DNA of 18,101 nt from JAVEVF01 sp034005175 (GTDB lineage Bacteria > Actinomycetota > Coriobacteriia > Anaerosomatales > SLCP01), in NCBI GenBank assembly GCA_034005175.1, contig JAVEVF010000033.1, positions 1 through 18,101 on the forward strand, given 5' to 3'. The position numbers were made by a program, and so were the translations under genes. The notes below the pieces were generated by a model. It was not told the DNA's origin, did no database searches, and saw nothing but the letters and a program-made list of their open reading frames with translations. Positions 14,645 through 18,101 of the stretch are shown here, piece by piece (positions within the stretch are counted from its first letter, which is position 1; each line of letters starts with the position of its first letter).

Positions 14645-15703
14645 GTGAGCGAGCTGCTGCGAGTCGAGAACCTCCGCAAATACTTCCCGGTCGAACAAGG
14701 CCTGCTCTCCAGCCGGCTCGGCCACAAGGTGCACGCAGTCGACGATATCTCCTTCACTGTCAACTCCGGGGAGACGCTGGGGTTGGTTGGTGAGTCGGGT
14801 TGCGGGAAGTCCACAACTGGCCGCTGTGTCATGCGGTTGCTCGAGGCCTCGGCAGGCACCATCACTTTCGATGGTCAAGACGTTGGAGCGATGAAGCGTT
14901 CCGCATTGAAGGCCTTCCGGCGTGACGTTCAGATCATCTTCCAGGATCCCTACGCGTCACTGAATCCCCGCATGACCATCGGCGAGATCGTGTGGGAACC
15001 CCTGATCGTGCACGGAATCGGCGACAGGGACGGACGACGGGCCAGGGTGAAAGAGCTTCTCGAGGTGGTTGGGCTCAACCCTGAGCACATCAACCGCTAT
15101 CCGCACGAGTTCTCAGGCGGCCAGCGTCAGCGCATCGGTATCGCGCGCGCCCTGGCTTTGCAGCCCAAGATGATTGTGTGTGACGAGCCCGTCTCGGCGC
15201 TTGACGTCTCCATCCAGGCCCAGGTCGTGAACCTGCTTGATGAGCTCCAGAACCAGTTTGGGCTCACGTATCTGTTCATAGCCCACGACCTGTCGGTGGT
15301 CCGACATATCTCTGACCGTGTCGCCGTCATGTATCTCGGCAAGATCGTCGAGATCGGCGATTGGAGGGGCCTGTACGACAGGCCGCATCACCCCTATACG
15401 CAATCACTGCTCTCCGCTGTGCCTGTACCGGATCCGGACAAGCAGCGTACGAGGGAACGCATCATCTTGGAGGGTGATGTGCCAAGCCCCATCGATCCGC
15501 CGAGCGGATGCCGTTTCCATACACGCTGCCCGATCGCCCAGTTTCCGATATGTGCCGAGAAGGAGCCACCGCTTATCGACGTCGCCGAGGGACACCAGGC
15601 AGCATGCCACTTCGCGAAGCCGTTCCCCATTGATGTGGGGGTTGCCTCAGCGGATGTGCGGGCTGTGGGTCCGCAGGCCGCCGAGGAGCCCACTGCCTCA
15701 TAG
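14645..15703 (+). CDS. oppF: Peptide ABC transporter ATP-binding protein, OppF/DppF type
   Basis: Second ATPase, pairing with the OppD-type subunit. From GTG 14645 the product is 352 aa. Walker A is GESGCGKS at 49-56, the Q-loop IFQDPYASLNPRM at about 98-110, the signature SGGQRQR at 157-163, Walker B IVCDEPVSALD with E181, and the H-loop is in AHDLSVVRH. The C-terminal cysteine-containing motif PPSGCRFHTRCPIA and HQAACHFA are typical. Insert LLSSRLGHKVHAVDD before Walker A is the usual OppF-type extended N-terminus. The start is supported by GGAGG (14631-14635, 9 nt upstream) and by spacing to the oppD stop; the frame stays open upstream as a shadow of oppD. This is the last gene of the operon. 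Only a weak 4-bp GNRA-capped stem with TTT (15705-15719) follows, so no good terminator is seen. Confidence 0.95.
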   Translation: MSELLRVENLRKYFPVEQGLLSSRLGHKVHAVDDISFTVNSGETLGLVGESGCGKSTTGRCVMRLLEASAGTITFDGQDVGAMKRSALKAFRRDVQIIFQDPYASLNPRMTIGEIVWEPLIVHGIGDRDGRRARVKELLEVVGLNPEHINRYPHEFSGGQRQRIGIARALALQPKMIVCDEPVSALDVSIQAQVVNLLDELQNQFGLTYLFIAHDLSVVRHISDRVAVMYLGKIVEIGDWRGLYDRPHHPYTQSLLSAVPVPDPDKQRTRERIILEGDVPSPIDPPSGCRFHTRCPIAQFPICAEKEPPLIDVAEGHQAACHFAKPFPIDVGVASADVRAVGPQAAEEPTAS

Positions 15704-15743
15704 CGAGAGCGATCTCTTTGCTGCGCATTCGCGTGAATCTCAT

Positions 15744-15773
15744 GTGGCATGACCGAAACGAGTGCGATATACT
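15744..15773 (+). promoter_or_regulatory. candidate promoter of tRNA-Leu
   Basis: GTGGCA (15744-15749; 4 of 6 to TTGACA), 18 nt, then TATACT (15768-15773; 5 of 6). The predicted start near 15780 is about 24 nt before the mature tRNA 5' end, a sensible leader for RNase P processing. Confidence 0.5.
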
Positions 15774-15803
15774 TGCCTCCGTCGCGCCTGGAGGCAGGGC
15801 AAT

Positions 15804-15889
15804 GTCCGAGTGGCGGAATGGCAGACGCGCTAGGTTGAGGGCCTAGTGTCCCTAGGGACGTGCGAGTTCAACTCTCGCCTCGGACACCA
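15804..15889 (+). tRNA. tRNA-Leu (anticodon GAG)
   Basis: Complete class II tRNA folded by eye. The acceptor stem is GTCCGAG (15804-15810) with CTCGGAC (15879-15885), discriminator A15886 and encoded CCA 15887-15889. The D-stem is GCG/CGC with GG in the loop. The anticodon stem is CTAGG/CCTAG (15830-15834 with 15842-15846) around loop TTGAGGG, with anticodon GAG at 15837-15839 reading CUC/CUU. The long variable arm is GTCCC/GGGAC (15848-15852 with 15855-15859), as expected for leucine. The T-arm is GCGAG, TTCAACT, CTCGC. It has its own candidate promoter and a terminator 11 nt downstream, so it looks like a free-standing gene. Confidence 0.97.
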
Positions 15890-15900
15890 TGAATATGCAG

Positions 15901-15930
15901 GGCTCTTTCCCTAAGGGGAGGGAGCCTTTT
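15901..15930 (+). terminator. intrinsic terminator after tRNA-Leu
   Basis: GGCTCTTTCCC (15901-15911) pairs with GGGAGGGAGCC (15916-15926) over 11 bp including two T-G pairs. The 4-nt loop is TAAG and the tail begins TTTTCTC. It lies 11 nt after the tRNA CCA, as expected for tRNA transcription termination. Confidence 0.85.
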
Positions 15931-16023
15931 CTCATCATTGCAGTCTGGAAGGGATGCCTCGGGATTTCGCTGACCTCCACAGAATGCTCATCGTGCGGCA
16001 CCCTCCATCCCTGCACCTTCCCG

Positions 16024-16029
16024 TATATT
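16024..16029 (+). promoter_or_regulatory. candidate -10 box for the gene at 16.1 kb
   Basis: TATATT (5 of 6 to TATAAT) lies about 40 nt before the proposed upstream start at 16065, in a stretch of about 165 nt after the tRNA terminator with no other feature. The -35 region at 16-18 nt is CT-rich and does not match, so confidence is low. Confidence 0.3.
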
Positions 16030-16047
16030 GCGAGACAGTCCAGGCTT

Positions 16048-16055
16048 AGGAGAGG
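16048..16055 (+). promoter_or_regulatory. strong Shine-Dalgarno pointing to a non-canonical ATC start
   Basis: AGGAGAGG ends 9 nt before ATC 16065, which is in frame with the hypothetical protein below. No ATG/GTG/TTG is in frame between this SD and ATG 16095, and ATG 16095 itself has no SD. An in-frame TAG at 16047 closes the frame just upstream. Confidence 0.5.
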
Positions 16056-16094
16056 TCCGAGAGGATCAGTAAGTTCACACTGTCCATCATCACC

Positions 16095-16673
16095 ATGTTT
16101 CTGGTTGTCGGTCTTGTCACTCTGCTTTCCGTGGTGAACGACAAACCAGCAACTCCCCACTACGCGCCTGATGCCTTGTCGTCACAGGAAGGTCCCTCTG
16201 CAGGTCCTTCTGTCGAGACCACCGCGTCCGATCAGACTGAGCCGGCCGTCAGAGAAGAGGCTGCGGAGGGGGAGACCTCGCTTGATGACAGCGTGCGGTC
16301 GCGACAAGAGCGGGCGGCAAGTGGCAGTTCGGGCTCGACCAATCAGAATACCGACGCCGCGCAGGGAGATGGCGGCTCCCAGCCCAAGCCGGCAAAATCA
16401 GTACCGCCCATCACGCTTAGCATCCAACAGCGCCAGGACTTCTACTGGCGGATCGTCGAGGCTCAGGATCGCGCGGTTGCAGATGCCGAAGCCAAGTACC
16501 CGATGGGCTCAGAGCCTCCGAAGGTCACCGAATACGTGGCTCTCTGGCTTCAGCTTACCGAGAAGTACGAAGGTCTTGTCCGCAAACAGTTCGGGGTCAC
16601 GCCCGAACAAGCCGACGTCATCATCGGTGAGGGTATCGCGGACAACTGGCCTATGCCTCCGCTTCCGTCCTAG
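16095..16673 (+). CDS. Hypothetical membrane-anchored protein with disordered linker and C-terminal helical domain
   Basis: I do not recognise the family. From ATG 16095 the product is 192 aa. It has a hydrophobic N-terminus (MFLVVGLVTLLSVV), a low-complexity Ser/Glu/Gly/Pro/Gln-rich region at about 21-105 that looks disordered, and a compact charged domain at 106-192. The domain has helical patterns FYWRIVEAQDRAVADAEAKYP and LTEKYEGLVRKQFGVTPEQAD (each split here as FYWRIVEAQDRA, ADAEAKYP, LTEKYEGLVR, FGVTPEQAD). The likely topology is one N-terminal anchor with the domain outside the cell. With the ATC at 16065 as start, the N-terminus gains ten residues (SKFTLSIIT after the initiator) and becomes a full 21-residue membrane helix preceded by lysine, a much better signal anchor. 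The true start is therefore uncertain. The gene stands alone between tRNA-Leu and a convergent kinase-like gene. Confidence 0.7.
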   Translation: MFLVVGLVTLLSVVNDKPATPHYAPDALSSQEGPSAGPSVETTASDQTEPAVREEAAEGETSLDDSVRSRQERAASGSSGSTNQNTDAAQGDGGSQPKPAKSVPPITLSIQQRQDFYWRIVEAQDRAVADAEAKYPMGSEPPKVTEYVALWLQLTEKYEGLVRKQFGVTPEQADVIIGEGIADNWPMPPLPS

Positions 16674-16690
16674 CACGAATCATTCTCCTT

Positions 16691-16748
16691 CCCTCGGCCA
16701 GAACGCGGTCGGCGACTCTCCGCCCAAGCAGGTGCGCGACCGCGAGGG
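16691..16748. other. bulged inverted repeat between convergent genes
   Basis: GCGGTCG (16705-16711) pairs with CGACCGC (16737-16743). CCCTC (16691-16695) pairs with GAGGG (16744-16748) across a 9-nt one-sided bulge. It occupies most of the 79 nt between the convergent stops and might act as a shared terminator, but neither strand shows a T-tract after it. Confidence 0.35.
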
Positions 16749-16752
16749 TGGC

Positions 16753-18101
16753 TCAGTACTCCTGGTGCCGCTTGCGCCAGCGCCTGAATACCATGGAGAG
16801 GAAGAACCAGACGCCCACGCCTGCCGCGCATACGAGCGCAAAGGCGGCGATGGCCTCCAACCACCACGGCAGGGTAGTGGGTGCGAGGAGCCACGAGAAT
16901 CCCAGAACGAACGAGGACACGACGAGAGCGAATGCCAAGCGGTCCACCGCTTGCTCGACGCGTGACATGAGCGGATCGAATCCACCCGGGCGCACCGTCA
17001 TCCGCAGGTCCCCATCGGCGACACGCTTAAGCGCGCGGTTGATGTTGTCCGGCAACCCCTGCAGCGCTTTCATCGTGCGCCTTAGAGAGGACGCGAAGCC
17101 CTTGGCCATCGTGGCGGGATGCGTTTGCTCCTCGATGATGCGCTTTGCGAAGGGAGTGACTGAGTCTACGAAGTGAAACTCGGGATCGATGTTCGTGCCA
17201 AGTGATTGGATGGTGGCGAGCGTGGTGAGCAGAAGGGCGAACTCCGGATCGAGCGTCAGCCCTCGGCGTCCTATGAGCGACATGATCTCAAACAACGTCT
17301 CGCGCGTATCGACCTCGCTGAGTTTGAGGTTGTAGTACTTGCGGATGAGGTTGGTGACGTCGCGTTTGAGCCCTACGGCATCGGTATCCGCGGTGCTGCG
17401 GCTCACCTCGAGCAAGATGTCGCCTGCGAGTTCCCCGTCTTGCCCGATGATTGCCACCAGCAGGTCCGCGACATGCGCGCGAGCTGAGTCAGTGAGAACG
17501 CCCGCGCGGCCAAAGTCGGTGAATGCCACTCTGCCGTCTTCCATGGCAAAGAGATTTCCCGGATGCGGGTCGGCGTGGTAGAAGCCGTGGATGAAGATCT
17601 GCTCGTAGTAGCATGAGATGCCGCGCCTGGCGATCTCATGACGGTCTACCCCGTGCGCGTCGAGTTCCATGAGCCGGTTGAAAGGGATGCCCTCAATCCT
17701 CTCAAGCGTGAGTACGGTCGCCGATGTGAGGTCCCAGAACACCTTAGGGAAGTGCACGCTGGGATCGTCGGCAAACGCAGTGCGGAGACGATCCGCGTTC
17801 TCCGCTTCATTGACGTAGTCGCATTCCTCGTGCAGTACGCGCGCGAATTCGTCGACAAGCGCTACGACATCGAACTTCGTGCCGATGTCTGTGCGACCTT
17901 GGATTCGGCGAGATTGCGTGCGCAAGATGTCGAGGTCTGCTTCGATGATCTCTCGGATGCCGGGCCGCTGAACCTTGACGGCGACACGTGTATTGTCGTG
18001 CAAGACCGCCATGTGGACCTGGCCGATGCTTGCTGCGGCGGCAGGAACCTCATCAAACTCGGCAAACAGGGTCTCGAGCGGCTCGCCGAAAGCAAGATCG
18101 G
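16753..18101 (-). CDS. ABC1/AarF/UbiB-family atypical kinase, 5' end outside window
   Basis: Member of the ABC1 (AarF/UbiB/ADCK) family of atypical protein-kinase-like ATPases. Characterised members support ubiquinone or isoprenoid-lipid metabolism; the substrate in a Gram-positive anaerobe is unknown. The frame continues upstream of ATG 18012 to the window edge, reading EFDEVPAAAASIGQVH, the family's Ala-rich and Gln-containing nucleotide-loop region, so the start is off the right end. Visible motifs counted from the edge are the VAVKVQRPG lysine (about 42), HEECDYVNEAEN (about 90-101), HADPHPGNLF (about 175-184) and TDFGRAG (about 194-200). Two C-terminal membrane helices are at about 357-378 and 383-410 of the visible 448 residues, followed by basic RRWRKRHQEY. 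It is convergent with the hypothetical gene, 79 nt away. I give no ubiB symbol because ubiquinone synthesis is not shown. Confidence 0.92.
   Translation of the reverse strand, partial: DLAFGEPLETLFAEFDEVPAAAASIGQVHMAVLHDNTRVAVKVQRPGIREIIEADLDILRTQSRRIQGRTDIGTKFDVVALVDEFARVLHEECDYVNEAENADRLRTAFADDPSVHFPKVFWDLTSATVLTLERIEGIPFNRLMELDAHGVDRHEIARRGISCYYEQIFIHGFYHADPHPGNLFAMEDGRVAFTDFGRAGVLTDSARAHVADLLVAIIGQDGELAGDILLEVSRSTADTDAVGLKRDVTNLIRKYYNLKLSEVDTRETLFEIMSLIGRRGLTLDPEFALLLTTLATIQSLGTNIDPEFHFVDSVTPFAKRIIEEQTHPATMAKGFASSLRRTMKALQGLPDNINRALKRVADGDLRMTVRPGGFDPLMSRVEQAVDRLAFALVVSSFVLGFSWLLAPTTLPWWLEAIAAFALVCAAGVGVWFFLSMVFRRWRKRHQEY

Noticed and set aside
15704..15720. Short stem GAGA-GCGA-TCTC followed by TTT after oppF
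   Set aside because: It has only four base pairs; the GNRA loop and three T residues are suggestive but too weak to call a terminator.
15804..15889. tRNA-Leu as an integration (att) site for a mobile element
   Set aside because: No integrase gene and no duplicated tRNA 3' end is seen in the following 2.2 kb; the neighbours look chromosomal.
15889..16137. 82-residue frame starting at the tRNA 3' end
   Set aside because: It overlaps the tRNA CCA and the terminator stem, has no SD, and a better-supported frame covers its end.
1..18101. CRISPR array, insertion sequence, prophage or defence cluster
   Set aside because: No spaced direct repeats, transposase, integrase, phage or nuclease-defence genes were seen on either strand. 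All large frames except one belong to known housekeeping or transport families.

Overview
The window is 18.1 kb of GC-rich DNA from what looks like a deep-branching, probably anaerobic Gram-positive actinobacterium, perhaps Coriobacteriia or a relative. This is an inference from gene content, not from a marker tree. The supporting points are the rapZ-yvcK-whiA cluster typical of Gram-positives, a RapZ P-loop ending in Arg-Ser as in actinobacteria, frequent GTG/TTG starts, and a glycolytic operon with a cofactor-independent phosphoglycerate mutase.

Region 1 (1-9.7 kb) is a plus-strand housekeeping block: uvrC (5' end outside the window), rapZ, yvcK, whiA, gap, pgk, tpiA, gpmI, secG. rapZ/yvcK and tpiA/gpmI overlap, and yvcK/whiA abut with no gap. 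gap to gpmI encode consecutive reactions of lower glycolysis. A strong stem-loop after secG (9638-9670) closes the block. Inverted repeats lie just upstream of the Shine-Dalgarno sequences of gap and pgk.

Region 2 (9.7-15.7 kb) is a complete oligopeptide/dipeptide ABC importer operon in the order lipoprotein substrate-binding protein, permease B, permease C, ATPase D, ATPase F. Its roughly 120-nt leader holds several inverted repeats, some mutually exclusive, plus an orphan Shine-Dalgarno. A perfect 16-bp inverted repeat separates the binding-protein gene from the permease genes, which suggests unequal expression within one transcript.

Region 3 (15.7-18.1 kb) holds a tRNA-Leu(GAG) with its own candidate promoter and an intrinsic terminator, then an unrecognised membrane-anchored protein whose start codon is in doubt. 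On the minus strand, convergent, is an ABC1/UbiB-type kinase-like gene that runs off the right edge.

I see no mobile element, CRISPR array, defence island or obvious new multi-gene system. The most interesting unexplained signals are RNA-level: the opp leader, the intercistronic hairpin and the two glycolytic leaders. The unrecognised anchored protein at 16.1 kb is also worth a look.
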